From Epinephelus fuscoguttatus (lineage: Eukaryota > Chordata > Actinopteri > Perciformes > Serranidae), in the NCBI RefSeq assembly GCF_011397635.1, contig NC_064769.1, forward strand, positions 19,547,207 through 19,611,206: DNA of 64,000 nucleotides, read 5' to 3'. Below, piece after piece: positions 32,261 through 44,875 of this stretch; positions within the stretch are counted from its first letter, which is position 1; every line of letters begins with the position of its first letter. The position numbers were made by a program, and so were the translations under genes. Under the pieces are notes generated by a model. It was not told the origin of the DNA, searched no databases, and saw nothing but the letters and a program-made list of their open reading frames with translations.

Positions 32261-32569
32261 TTAAGCTGAAATTTGGTATGTTTCCAACCCGTTGTCATTG
32301 TAGCACATCACATATCACCGCTTGGTCAATGCTATTTATATTTACATATTACATGCTAGGTATCCTCCTTTGCTTACTGTTGATGTTGCGGGATGACTTG
32401 TCAATTTATGCCTGTTGTCAGATGTCAGTTTTCACAGGAAATGTATAGTTTCTATGCATACAGTTTGGATTAAAGTCTAAGGTTTGTCGGATCTATCCAC
32501 CGCCCCTTCCACGCATCCTATAGGGACTTTCCAGCTCCTTATATTATGTCATTACCGTCAGTGATTAAA

Positions 32570-32765
32570 ACTACACTACTGCTGCGACAGGTGTCATCCG
32601 GCCATATTATTAACTGACACCGCTCATCTGTGTATCATACTGCAACAACAGGTGCCATCCAGCCAACCAGCGGCACATCATAACACTGCAAAAGGTTTCA
32701 TCCGGCTGCGTTACAAACTGATGTCGGCTGGTGGCGTATCTTACCGCTGCAAAAGATAGCTTTTG
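32570..32765. repeat. Degenerate tandem repeat, unit about 50-60 bp
   Basis: Four blocks beginning ACTGC-(G/A)AcAGGTGTCATCCGGC-like words: near 32578, 32640, 32690 and 32745. Each is followed by variants of AACTGACACCG...CATCTGTGTATCATA. Non-coding. From 32770 to 34320 nothing else is recognised. Confidence 0.4.
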
Positions 32766-34320
32766 GTGTCAGTGTCTCATGCTGAAAACACTGACAAAGC
32801 GACAGTATTTCTTGCCTTCAGCATAAGAATGAGCTGATCTGATGGAATTTAAAATAAATACAAAAATACAACCATTTAAAATTGTGTGTCTCTCCCCTAA
32901 GCCAAAATAAAAAAATATAAGTCTCTACCCAGTGCTTAAAATATTATTTGACATGCTTCCCCTATTTTGCACCACCCCTTCCCCTCTCATAAATAACCAA
33001 CAGTCCCTAACCCTAATAATATACAGAAACATGTGCCTTCAAAATGTAGCGCTACATCACGATAAGGCAGAAAAGCAATTCTTTTTTGTTTTTCTTCAGC
33101 CTCGCTCTTGTATTTTGTCACTTTATCTGAACTGGTGTGTGGTTGGCTTTTGTTTCTACAGACTGAGAGAGTAAAACAAATGAGCTGCTCAGTGTTATCC
33201 ATTACATGTCACCTCAGGCTGTGTATTTGTAGGGCAGTAGTGGGGCTCGTAAAGTGTTGAACAGACCCATTTCTGATGCACCATTTGTACCAAATATTGC
33301 TCTTACAACAACAAAATGAACCTTTATCATTCTAATCCCCAGTAATGAATTTTGAACTGTTTGAACCAATGCGGATGTGGTACAATTCCTTCTATTGAAA
33401 ACCACAATAACTGCAAGATAGCGATCTCACATGGTCCGCAAACTATACATCAACAATCTGGACGCTATTAAACCCAAGTGAAAAGGATGGGATGGTGTTT
33501 ATTGTTATCTGTTTTCAAAAGCCCTTATAAGAGGAGCTTAAGACAGATTGTGGAAATCCATTAATTCTCTAGAAAAAAAAAGGTTTATTGCCTTGTATGA
33601 AATCACAGGATTTGTTGGGGGGGTTGAATTTAACCTGTAATAGCTTTACCTCAGCTTGTGCACATTGTCAGAGAAGTGACTGCAGCACACAGATAAGACA
33701 CATGATGCATGACTGTGAATGCAAACCACATGGAGGGACGCCTTTTATGAATTACATTTGTTTTTATCCGCACTGAGTAATATGAACAAATCAATTAGTC
33801 ACCACACACGTCACTAGCGAGATGAGTCACTCATTCAGCTGCCTAATTACTGTGTGTAGTTAATATGCATCGTTGTTGCCTCAACTTGTGTCATTTACTG
33901 AACATATTACTAATTTGCACAAGATCATTTGTTGATAAAGCTACATAGGAAAGTGACATTATGAAATAAATATAAGAGCTAATCCTCAAATTCAGCATAA
34001 CACAAGTCTCCGGCCACACCAAAAAAAAAAAAAAACGTTCATCTTTAAATCCAGGTTTCTAATACCAAGCAATCCCCTTTTCTCTAAAACCTCAACAATA
34101 AGGATCTTAGGAGCTCTCCACTTCTCATTTTATGCAGTGAAATCTGATTTCTTTTGGAGAAAGGAATGAGGCAAGATTAACTGAATCTGCCGTCCTCCCT
34201 AACCTCTTCACAAAACTGCCCAGATTAGCTAGGAATTAAGTTTCAACCGTTTTATGTGTCTGGTCTACAGGGGGGATTATAGTTTTACTATTTTTTTATT
34301 TTTTTGCCTCCCAATTTCAC

Positions 34321-34327
34321 TATAAGG
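34321..34327 (+). promoter_or_regulatory. TATA-like box, probable gsc2 promoter
   Basis: TATAAGG, 125 bp upstream of the chosen gsc2 ATG, would place the start of transcription near 34350. Confidence 0.4.
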
Positions 34328-34452
34328 GCCTGATACACTGGTGTAGAGAGAGGAGAAGCAGAAGAGCAGCTGAGCCTGAACTGTCGAAAAGTGTTGTGTG
34401 TCAGTGCCCCTGTGATCATTGCTGCTTGTGTTTTACTGGAGTTTCCTTGGAG

Positions 34453-35410
34453 ATGGATGGACTGATGAGGATGGAGAGACAGAAGTTTCCTTTCACTATT
34501 GAAAACATACTGAGCAAATATCCTAACAGTAATGGAGACAGACGGCCGCGTGGAGCAAGTGGTGCTGGACTAAAAGAGAAGGCAGTGAGTCCTGCTGGAG
34601 GCCAGACAGAGGCTGTTCATCACGCCTGCCTGTGCTGCTGCTACTGCTCCCACTGTGGAGACATATATCAGCCTGATTTCATTCATGAAGGTAAGACTAA
34701 ACCCCTACTGGCATGTTTAAGATGGTTTCTTCTTTGCTCCTGAACTTAAAATCAGATCTCCTCCCTGCAGCCTGTCAGTACGGATGGCCCCCGGCTATGC
34801 TCACAGACCCATGCAGGCTGGGAGACGCTCACAGGGAGGAGCAGTCACCCGGTCAGGTGCAGAGGCGAACCAGACGTCACCGCACTATTTTCACAGAGGA
34901 GCAGCTGGATGCACTGGAGGAGCTGTTCCTGCAGAACCAGTATCCAGATGTGACCACAAGGGAGAAACTAGCACAGCGTACTCACTTAAGGGAAGAAAGA
35001 GTCGAGGTAAGACTGTCAACATTCAGTCTTTCAACAGATAACAGTCCTGTTTTCATGGAGATGCAGGGGTAGAGGAGTTTTAGACTGCTCCACCTGAGTG
35101 CTGTATAGTGCCAACTATGGCAGATGGACAAAGATGAAGGCAACTTTAAATATTTCATTTGAGCTGGATTTCACCTAATCTCTGTGTCATATTTGACCTA
35201 TATGCCTGTGTAGATAATTAGGTCTAATGTTGTTCTACTTGTTTATTTCCATATAAATGTGCCAGACAATGTAAGTAAAGTATGTCATGAAACAAGAGCA
35301 TCACAACTAACATGACCTTTTTCTGCTGATAGGTTTGGTTTAAAAACCGAAGAGCAAAATGGAGGCGTCAGAAAAGACTTTCATTTGGGGTGGGAAACAC
35401 AGAAAACTGA
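34453..35410 (+). CDS. gsc2: Goosecoid homeobox 2
   Basis: Three coding exons, 34453-34690, 34771-35006 and 35333-35410, joined to 183 aa (human about 205). The N-terminus has an eh1 repression motif, PFTIENILSKYP, the counterpart of goosecoid FSIDNIL. A striking Cys cluster CLCCCYCSHC follows at about 60-70. The homeodomain (about 113-172) starts RTRRHRTIFTEEQL and ends WFKNRRAKWRRQKR, with Lys at position 50 as in the bicoid/goosecoid class. QNQYPDVTTRE and LREERVEV match GSC2 more than GSC. An intron splits the recognition helix just before VWF, as in goosecoid genes. I chose the first ATG near the eh1 motif; an in-frame ATG at 34396 is less likely. It is a nuclear repressor. ess2 follows on the same strand, as in human 22q11. 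Confidence 0.92.
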
Positions 35411-35485
35411 ATTTTGGACTGTATATATGGACGACTACACTGAAAAAGAAGACAGCTGTGAATGTGTGTGAGCTTGAGTTACATC

Positions 35486-35491
35486 AATAAA
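35486..35491 (+). terminator. gsc2 poly(A) signal
   Basis: AATAAA 76 bp beyond the stop codon, giving a very short 3'UTR. Confidence 0.6.
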
Positions 35492-36071
35492 AGGATTTTT
35501 TTAAAATGCCAATGTTATTAAATGTAATAGTCAGACATTTTTGTCAGTCAAATCATGTTACGGTAGACAGTTTTGTAGCCTATTTGTGAATGTGATTGTT
35601 TGAGTGCATGATTAAGGACTTGCAGTATATGCTAATACTAATCCTGAATATCAAATTTTGAATCTGTGACTGGATTGTTTGCACTGCTGTGATAAAAAGT
35701 GTCCTTGAGAACAAATAAAGTTCTTTTGAGAGAGATGGAGGGACTTCATTTTTTAAAACAAACCATAACACATTCAATTTGAAGCATCTTACCAATTTAA
35801 AAGCTGAAATGCAATGAACACATCTAAGTAGAATTTAATGTTTTCACTGTATTTAAACATCTGCAGTGACTACAAAACTCCATGCAGCTTAGGTGAAAAT
35901 TGTCCAGGCCTGTCAGCAACTTTCCATCTCCATATCAGTTGGTCAAATTAAACCAGTGATTGTTAATCTGGAGGGGTCAGGAGATTATTGGGTCATAATA
36001 ATGGGGATCACCAGATAATTTCTGTGGTACAATATAATATATTGAAATTATAGGCCTATATAAACAGTTGA

Positions 36072-36074
<3 letters not shown>

Positions 36075-36112
<38 letters not shown>
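36075..36112. repeat. (AT)n microsatellite
   Basis: About 19 AT units, directly beside the left end of the Tc1-like element, which targets TA. Confidence 0.9.
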
Positions 36113-36114
<2 letters not shown>

Positions 36115-36117
<3 letters not shown>

Positions 36118-36920
36118 TACAGGCCAAAAGTTTGGACACACCTTCTCATTCAATGCGTTTTCTTTATTTTCATGACTATTTACATTGTAGATTCTCACTG
36201 AAGGCATCAAAACTATGAATGAACACATGTGGAGTTATGTACTTAACAAAAAAAGGTGAAATAACTGAAAACATGTTTTATATTCTAGTTTCTTCAAAAT
36301 AGCCACCCTTTGCTCTGATTACTGCTTTGCACACTCTTGGCATTCTCTCCATGAGCTTCAAGAGGTAGTCACCTGAAATGGTTTCCAACAGTCTTGAAGG
36401 AGTTCCCAGAGGTGTTTAGCACTTGTTGTCGGACTGACTGACCTCCATTTCTTAAAGTAATGATGGCTGCTCGTTTTTCTTTAGTTAGCTGATTGGTTCT
36501 TGCCATAATATGAATTTTAACAGTTGTCCATTAGGGCTGTCGGCTGTGTATTAACCTGACTTCTGCACAACACAACTGATGGTCCCAACCCCATTGATAA
36601 AGCAAGAAATTCCACTAATTAACCCTGATAAGGCACACCTGTGAAGTGGAAAACCATTTCAGGTGACTACCTCTTGAAGCTCATGGAGAGAATGCCAAGA
36701 GTGTGCAAAGCAGTAATCAGAGCAAAGGGTGGCTATTTTGAAGAAACTAGAATATAAAACATGTTTTCAGTTATTTCACCTTTTTTTGTTAAGTACATAA
36801 CTCCACATGTGTTCATTCATAGTTTTGATGCCTTCAGTGAGAATCTACAATGTAAATAGTCATGAAAATAAAGAAAAAGCATTGAATGAGAAGGTGTGTC
36901 CAAACTTTTGGCCTGTACTG
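36115..36920. mobile_element. Non-autonomous Tc1/mariner-like element with long inverted repeats
   Basis: 806 bp, starting CAGTACAGGCCAAAAGTTTGG and ending with its reverse complement ...TTTTGGCCTGTACTG, next to TA on the right and an AT tract on the left. The arms are about 275 bp each and nearly identical. The centre (about 36390-36645) keeps only fragments such as TTAGTTAGCTGATTGGTTCTTGCC and no transposase. The near-identity of the arms points to a fairly recent copy. Confidence 0.8.
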
Positions 36921-37294
36921 TATATATATAGCTATTTGTTTTGTATGTGGGCAGATAACAGGGATCAGAGTTATGGGTATTGCTTGGTAAATACATAATC
37001 TTTTATTACTTAAACGATATTATTATAATTGTTAAAATTAAATTTAAATTTATGTTTATCAAAATGTTATCACAGAATCCTTTACAAAAGGTAATATCAG
37101 TACTATATTCTCAAGTAGGTAGATCTGAACGAAAACACGGAAACACTTTCTACAAAAATATTATTATTACGCTGATATTTTTATGTATAGCTTAATGTAT
37201 ATTGCTATCATGTTTATGATAATGATTCACACATTTTAATGATTGTACTGGAAATTTTATTTTTTTATATTGGAAATTTATGGAGAGGCTGTAA

Positions 37295-37310
37295 ACTTCC
37301 GGTGACGTAA
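37295..37310 (+). promoter_or_regulatory. ess2 promoter: ETS and CRE sites
   Basis: ACTTCCGGTGACGTAA combines an ETS core (CTTCCGG) with a CRE-like TGACGTAA, about 270 bp upstream of the ess2 ATG, in a CG-containing, TATA-less region. Typical of a housekeeping promoter. Confidence 0.5.
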
Positions 37311-37578
37311 CGATTACGATGTTACGTACGACGTTGTTTATACGTTGGTTCTGAAGTTAGTCGACGGTAACTGTTTAGCTAGGATAGCCATGCCCACTGT
37401 TTACAGTTAGTTACGTTTACGTGGTCTTGAGTATCTAGTTAACGTCATTTACTACATACTTTAAATACGTAAACGAGGTTTCTTAAGTACAACAGCCGGC
37501 TTCCGTTTCGATTTAGTCAGCGTTTGTCTAAGAAGGATCGCCGTTAGCCGTTAGCTTAGGAGGCTAACAGGGTCTACA

Positions 37579-40500
37579 ATGGAGGGCAGCGCCAGCGTGA
37601 GGAAAGCGCTGTCCGGGACCCTCGTACCCGCGGCGGTCACAACAGTGGCTCTGCTTCAACAACCCGAGGACAAGGAGAAGGGGAAGCTGAAGAGAAAGGT
37701 CCTCGATGAAGAGGAGTACATTGAGGTAACTAGCTAAATGACAGCCCGTTATGGTTTAGGAGACTGAGGCTAAAGGTAGTCATCAGACCTCATGATAGCA
37801 GTGCTGTGTTAGCTCTGTTAATGCTATCTTAAAAAACAGGTTAACATTGTAATCGTTACGTGTAACCAACACATATAACTTTTGGTCTTTGTCTGGGATT
37901 AGCGTAACATAGTTTGATTAAAATTGTCATAAAAGTGGCGTTTCATCTCAGAGGTAACGTTACCCCACCCCCTTTTTACTGTAGGGAAAACATAACATGG
38001 GATCCATGTCAGCGTATGAGTCATATCGTGGTATGAGAACAGACTACATATGGTCGAGGATGTTGGCAAATTAAAATGGCAGATTATGATTTGATATTAT
38101 GTGTCACATTAAAAATGTCCTTTATCCTGCTTTTTTTTTTTTTTACAGGATACCATCCTGTAGAGCTGACACTGTTATTTAATCAATCAATAAATAAATT
38201 GACGTAAAAGTAGTAGACTGTGAAGGCAAAGTCCTGCTAATAGCTTTCCAGATGATATGATTTGTAGCTTATCCCTGTTTTATTGATTGTAGATAGGGTG
38301 TATTTAGTTTTTGATCTGTCAAGCAGAGAAAACAAGCAATTCAGAATAATTTTCTTGGTGCCCTGTGAAACTGTGATTGGCACTTTCCTCTATTTTCTGA
38401 CATTTCAAAGACCAACGGATCAACCGTTTCATCCCAAGAATAATTTGGACATGAATTGATAACCATACAGCTTTGTTTTGGGTACTAGCAAGCCAACATC
38501 ATATATCTAAATTGGATGACAGTGAGACTTGACTGAGGAAATTCATTGAATACAATTCTACAGTGGGTCTTTGTTGTTGTATAGTTACAAAGAAAAATGT
38601 CATTATCATCCATTTTACAAAGTCAAATGTTCCTACCTCTACTCCCAACAGAGTTTGGAGAAGATCATCCAGCGGGACTTCTTCCCAGATGTGACCAAAC
38701 TGCAGGCGCAGAAGGACTATCTTGAAGCAGAGGAAAGTGGTGACCTAGAGAGAATGAGAGAGATATCCATAAGATATGGATCATCTGTGACTAAATCTAC
38801 ACCACGGTCTTCTGCACCTTGTGAGTAGTAGTATGAGGAGGGAAACTGAACACTGTTTCATGTAGCTGTATCTTGCTTACAGAATGAAATATTCAGCCTG
38901 TATGAACTTTACCTTTTTTTTCTCTTCATTCTTTTTGTATGTAAGATGTGACACCAGCGAGCTTTGAGACGCCAGTGGGCCATTCAGGATCTCCCTCCTC
39001 CACTCACGGCAGTAAAGGTTTAGATGGGGGTAAGTATCTAATTTATTTAAATGTAGATGAAGAATGTTCTGAGCTTATACAGTATGTGTGTCTATGTGAA
39101 CTCACAGATCTCAAACCCCTTTGTTGTAACTAACCTAAATTGTGTTTGGCATTAATAGAAGAACTTAGAAATGCTTGACATTGATTTAACTCCATTTCTA
39201 TTGATGTTGTTTTTATAGAAAGCAAGGATGATGACAAAGAAGAGAAAGAGCTGCCCTCTCTGGACCGCTTCCTTGCTAAAAATACCAGTGAGGATAATGC
39301 ATCATTTGAGCAGATAATGGATCTGGCAGAAGACAAGGAGAAGCTGAGGCATGCCTGGTTATACGAGGCTGAGACTGAGTACAAAGAGGTATGTATATGT
39401 AGAGTTAAAAGCATATATAAATTTCAAAGCAATTAATGAAATGTTTGGATTACAGTTGTACTGATCATAGAGTCACAAAATTTGATTTTGAGTCAATTGA
39501 ATGATGATAGTTGCATGATTTAATGACCACATTAAAAAACGTTTCATGTCTGGTATTTTCCAGCGTCATGAAAAAAACCTTGCCTTACCACCAGCAGAGA
39601 AAGCAGCGCTTGAATGTACAAAAGCCGGACTTGAGACATGGGAGTACAAAGCGAAGAATGCCTTGATGTATTATCCAGAGGGTAAGATGGCCAAACTTGG
39701 ATTGAATCTTTTTTCTTTGACATAAATCCTTATTGAAGGCATGCCATTGATCAAATTCGGCTGCGAGAGAAAATATGGCATTTATGTTTTTTTGTTTTTT
39801 TTTTATTCAGGTGTTAAAGACGATGATGCTCTGTTTAAGAAGCCACGGGAAGTAGTTCACAAGAACACACGGTTTGCTGGAGACCCATTCAGCAAAGCTC
39901 TCAACAAAAGCCAGATTCAGCAGGCTGCAGCCCTCAATGCACAGGTACATTTTTGGCCTTTATGTGCCCCATAGTTGTGAATTTATTTTCTCTGCGTGGC
40001 CCTCTATTTTTCAGATGAATAAAAGAGTGAACTCGAGTACTTTAGTTGATGTATTATGTTTTATATCTAGTTCAAACAGGGTAAAGTTGGCCCTGATGGG
40101 AAAGAGCTCATCCCACATGAATCCCCAACAGTGAATGGATATGGTTTTGAAAGTATGCCATCCCCTGCACCTGGTAAGTGGGTCTTAAATCCTCAGCATA
40201 GCAACAGTCCTGAGACAGATCAAACTAAATGTTCCTTTAAATGGCTCATTGAACAACTCTACCTACAGTTGGAGATTTCTGAAAGCACTTTCTGTTCCCT
40301 CAGGCGTGGCTGAGTCGCCTCTCATGACCTGGGGTGAGATTGAGAGCACTCCATTTCGTCTGGATGGATCAGACACTCCTTACGTTGAGAGGAATCATGG
40401 TCCATCATTTAAGGTAGTGAACCTTCAGTGGTAGCTATAATGTTTTGATAATGATTGATTCTTTTTTCTTAAGTTGTAAAATGATGACATTGAATATATC

Positions 40501-41851
40501 TTGTTTCTAAAAGATTCCAGAGCCAGGAAGACGAGAGAGACTTGGTTTAAAGATGGCCAATGAAGCTGCCGCTAAAAACCGTGCGAAGAAACAGGAGGCA
40601 TTACGAAAAGTCACAGAGAACCTTGCAAGGTAAAGATGTTTGACCTTTGAAACTTTCCTGACTTTGAACTAGCTCCACATCATCTGAGTCAAACACTGTT
40701 TATTTGCACTCACTGCGATGCAACAGAGCTGGTTGAAAATGGGCAACAACCTCTTAATGAATCTGTCAGATCCTACCTTTAAAAGAGAAAGTTAAGTTTA
40801 AGGGCACCTACTATGCTTGTCCTTATTTTCTGTCACGGATAGATAAACAGTTACAATGTCAAAGTTTCAAATAATAAAGAACAAGTATGTAAAAGTAATC
40901 CCTGTGAGCAAAAACCTTAGGCTTCAGAACGTTGTGAATCCCGTTTCCAGCTGTACTACTTTTGCGACAAGCTGATGTCAGCTCATGGTGGAGTTCTTTA
41001 TGTGGTTATCTGCTCAAGGCACACTACTGCGAGTGTTTACATTACATACAGTGCTACATGGAGCTACGTGCTAACATTAAGGAAACGTGATGTTGGTTGT
41101 CATTGATGTTAATTTTGCCCTGACAACGGATCGTATTCCTGCTGGAACATGTTTTGTTGTGAATATTTTGGTTTGGAAGCTTTTATTGGTGATTTTTCAT
41201 GGAAAAAAATGACACTAAACTCAGTTAGGGTCATTCTCCAGTTGCAGCAATGGTGCAGAGACTCCTAAGCATGCTGACCAGTAAGAGTAGATAGGGCCTT
41301 CTCGGGAGAGGTGCTTAAAGAGACAGGTGCTAAAATGAATATTACAGACAGAATACAGGTGTTGGAGCACAGACAGTATGAGGAGATAAAGTATTTTTGA
41401 ACATTAAAGCATGTAAACATGTTCCCAGTTGAAACCCAGAATACATGTATGAGCCTGAAAATGAGCATAACAGGTCACCTTTAAATAATTTTAGGCTGCT
41501 GGTTTTCGTTCTTAGTGTAGTTGTGAAGGAATCATGTGAACTAACCAACCAAATCAACCTTTGTGTTACAGTCTTACGCCTAAAGGTCTGAGCCCAGCCC
41601 TCACCCCCGCCCTGCAGAGGCTCGTAAATCGGACATCTAGCAAATACACGGACAAAGCACTACGAGCGAGTTACACCCCATCGCCCTCGCACAGAGTCAC
41701 TGGATGCAAGAGTCCCTTCGGTGGCCCGTCCACTCCCTCAGGAACGCCAACACCAAACAAAGCCAAGACGCCGAGCTCTCAGGACCTTACGTCACTCACA
41801 GACAATCTGCTGCAACTTCCCAAGAGACGGAAAGCCTCAGACTTTTTCTAA
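37579..41851 (+). CDS. ess2: ESS2 splicing factor homolog (DGCR14)
   Basis: Ten coding exons: 37579-37725, 38652-38820, 38946-39029, 39219-39388, 39564-39681, 39811-39944, 40071-40173, 40304-40413, 40514-40629 and 41572-41851. All phases join and the product is 476 aa, the same as human. Marks of the family are KRKVLDEEEYIESLEKIIQRDFFPD near the N-terminus, SLDRFLAKNTSEDNASFEQIM, the coiled RHEKNL..WEYKAKNALMYYPEG block, TPLMTWGEIESTPFRLD-like text in exon 8, and the C-terminal SPALQRLV..RASYTPSP plus PKRRKASDFF. ESS2 is a nuclear protein of the late spliceosome (C complex). It lies between gsc2 and dgcr2 as in the 22q11 region. A TTAA-flanked element sits in intron 9. Confidence 0.97.
40802..41480. 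mobile_element. TTAA-flanked MITE in ess2 intron 9
   Basis: TTAA at 40798-40801 and 41481-41484. The left end is GGGCACCTACTATGCT and the right end, read inward, AGGTGACCTGTTATGCT. The interior has ATGTTTACATGC(TTTAATG)-type words known from an abundant fish repeat. Non-coding. Different family from the three AGGNNCAG elements. Confidence 0.65.
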
Positions 41852-42505
41852 GTAAGAGGAGCTCTTCTCTGCTGGCCGGGATTGTACAAAACAGACATAT
41901 AATACTGTGGAGAACTCGATTATAAACTGTCCAGACCTGGTTATTGTCAAATGAAAGAGCACATCTTTCAGCTGGAGGACTGGATAAAGTCATGCACAGA
42001 GGACTGAGGAGTTTTTAGGGATGTATTTGTTACATTTTTGAGCAGGTGGGTTAAAGTAGATCCCTGTGAAATGTCCAAATTCTATTTAATTACTTGTTTA
42101 TCTTATTTTCTTTTATTCCAGATGCAAGGTTTCGTAGACTTTTGTACAACTGTTTCCACTCTTACAAACATTTGTCATCCCCCACAGCCACCACAGCAGC
42201 ACGTGCTTAAATGTTACTAATATAATTCAGTCGCTGTTTCTGAGAATTGCACATACAAATGAGATTTCAGCTCTCAGCTCTCCATTCATGCTACCATGAC
42301 ATTTCAGTATTTGTCTGCATCATAGAAATTACTCAAACTTATGAATAAGTGTTAAAAATGGAAAAGAAAACACAGTTTCAGTGAGACAGCTCAGTGAAGG
42401 CCGGGTAAATGATGAATCTTTCTCTTTGCCCTATATTGGAAAAACTTTACAGGCAGAGCTGGGCTCAGCATCATAAATCTTTACAACCTTTTTCTGAAAA
42501 TCTAT

Positions 42506-42511
42506 AATAAA
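42506..42511 (+). terminator. ess2 poly(A) signal
   Basis: AATAAA 655 bp beyond the stop codon; the stretch between is non-coding 3'UTR. Confidence 0.5.
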
Positions 42512-42817
42512 ACTGAACATTTTGGACAATCAAACGCCTGCAAAAGAATGTTATACCATGTATCACCAGATGACATACTCGTCAATAGTTCTGTTCTACC
42601 TCCTGCTGCTGGTGGAGCAGGACTGTGAATAATGACTTTATACCTCCCTTTTTCAAGCAAGTGTCAAAAATACAGGCTTAGTCATATTGTTCTGATTTGA
42701 AAATACAGCCAGAAACACACAAACGTGCTCTCAGTCTGTTTTTTAAGCATTAGAGGTTACAGGGTCCCCTCAGGCCAGATTTATTATCAGATGACATTCT
42801 GTTGTGTAGGGAAGTCA

Positions 42818-42845
<28 letters not shown>
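42818..42845. repeat. (CA)n microsatellite
   Basis: About 14 CA units. Confidence 0.95.
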
Positions 42846-42849
<4 letters not shown>

Positions 42850-43422
42850 GCTTGATTTACGACTTCACCTCTTCAGGGGAGTCATGGGTCATAGGTCAGT
42901 GTTTTCATAACCAGGGATGTTATCCAGGAGCGGGTCAAACATTCCTTTGACTCAGTTGTGGACATCACACTTAACTCACACAAGCCTGTGTTTTTAAAAC
43001 AGCAAATGTTTGATAAGGATTGTGATTTCTTGTAAGAACATATGTCCACCTTGATTTGGGTGCTGTCACAAAAGCAGTGATGGGCATATGAATATTGTTT
43101 TAAGACAGATTCGCATTTTGTTAAATCTGTCTTAAAACAATATTCCCATCAGGGCCTGCACAGTTAATTGAAATATTATCAAATTACAACGTGGCCAATT
43201 GCGGGAGTTGCAATTTTTTGATCCATTATAGATGAAACATTGTAGTGTTACAGAGATACTCCGGCCTAAAAATCATATTCCAGATGTGAGGGAGCATGCG
43301 TGTTTGGCACAGACCCCAGCAAACATCACATCATCATTGCTTTTATATACTTTTTAGTAAATACAAAATGCAAAAAATACCATTCCCAATTAAATTTCAA
43401 CTTATTGCAATTGCAGTAAGAA

Positions 43423-43557
<135 letters not shown>

Positions 43558-43627
43558 GCATGTTGTGCAGCCCTGTTTCACATGTCCATGTGTACATGAC
43601 CTTTGATGGTATGCTCATGGTTCCAAA

Positions 43628-43790
43628 CACATGATAAGATAAACCTTTATTGATCCCCAGATGGGAAGTTTGATTAAAGTAGCACATAGACAACAATAGT
43701 ACAGATAAAAGTAAAAACATAAAAAATGAGAGATATACAAAAAAAATTAAGGTAGAATGAGAAAAACTATACAAGAAAATTTGGTGAAAA
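43628..43790 (-). repeat. LINE 3'-tail-like repeat
   Basis: AGATAAACCTTTATTGATCCCCAGATGGGAAG, split here into known words, is the inverted 3' end of a common fish LINE family (TTTATTGATCCCC). No coding part is left. Confidence 0.45.
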
Positions 43791-43896
43791 AAATTGTAAG
43801 CTAAAGTGTCAGTGGTGATTTATAGCAGCAGAGTCAGCGAGCATACCATATAATGTGGGCAGTGTTATGTACATAAAGCCTGAAAATGGCTGTTAA

Positions 43897-44875
43897 AGGA
43901 ACAGTGTGTAAGATTTAGAGGGTTTTTCTAGCATCTAGCGGTGAGGATTGTCGATTGCAACCAGCTTTATCTTCTCCAGGTTAAAATTCCTTCAGTGTTT
44001 ATTGTTGAGGAGGGCAGAGGTCTTTTCCTGCGATTTAAACCGGTGAAAACAAAGAAGTTTCATGTTTTAAATAATCAGTGTTTTCCCAACCCTCTCGTCA
44101 CAGAGGGGCTGGGCTACTGTAGAAACATGGCGGTGCAACATGGCGATATCGGTAGATAAGGACCCACTCCCTATATAGATTTAAATGGCCCAGTCTAAGG
44201 CAGTGGTAGGCAGCCTGCGTCTCTGAAGCCTAATGTGGCTCTTTAGCCCTTCTTCAGGGGCTCCTTGTGGCTTTGGCTAAAAAAAATTATTACTATTTTT
44301 TTTTTTTTACATTCAGATTTTCATTTGTTGTAGGCCTTAAGGAATTATGCATCTCTGCACAAAATAAATGTTTAGACATAGACAACTAAAATGTGCATCA
44401 TACATCTCCCCCCGGCACCTTTTACATACCTTTTGCAATGGTTAGTCTTGAGTCGCCCCAGCTAGGCTTGCTTTTGATTCCAAATCCAAAAAAGTCGAAG
44501 TGTTGGAGAAAAAATAGAGAATTCAAAAATGTGCGGATAGATTAATTTGCTTTTACCGTCAACTCTGCAAAGTTAACGTCCCAAATAATCAGTAATAGCC
44601 AACTGCAGAGTAGCCACCTTGTGTAAAACATTTTAATGAATGCTCATTTAGACCAGTTCGCAATATAGGTGGATTCAGACTTGATAAGCAGTGCATGTTT
44701 TGCGGCTCATTATTTTGGTGAAAAAGGGCTCTTCTGATAGTTATGGTTGCCGACCCCTGGTCTAAGGTAACAAAACACTACAGTTCTCATTTTCAGGTGA
44801 TAATATTTTTAAAATGAAAAAACACAACATATAATACATGCCAATATCACCCCCTTAATTCTACACACTGGACCT
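43897..44875 (+). mobile_element. TTAA-flanked MITE (T2/Kolobok-like), copy 2, with nested hAT
   Basis: TTAA at 43893-43896 and 44876-44879. Left end AGGAACAGTGTGTAAGATTT, right end read inward AGGTCCAGTGTGTAGAATTA. Shares GCTACTGTAGAAACATGGC and GTGCAACATGGC with copy 1, in the same orientation. Without the nested hAT and its duplication it would be about 410 bp. Confidence 0.8.
44201..44759. mobile_element. Non-autonomous hAT element nested in TTAA MITE copy 2
   Basis: Flanked by a perfect 8 bp duplication GTCTAAGG (44193-44200 and 44760-44767). Ends CAGTGGTAGGCAGCC and GGTTGCCGACCCCTG are inverted repeats with the hAT CAG...CTG form. No transposase in its 559 bp. Confidence 0.85.

Noticed and set aside
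34396-34452. Upstream in-frame ATG extending gsc2 by 19 residues
   Set aside because: The extra residues are Cys-rich and unlike GSC2, which starts close to the eh1 motif; the ATG at 34453 is a better fit.
35977-36998. Two frames on opposite strands with the same peptide start (MCSFIVLMPSVRIYN)
   Set aside because: They come from the inverted repeats of the Tc1-like element and are not genes; they only confirm the repeat symmetry.
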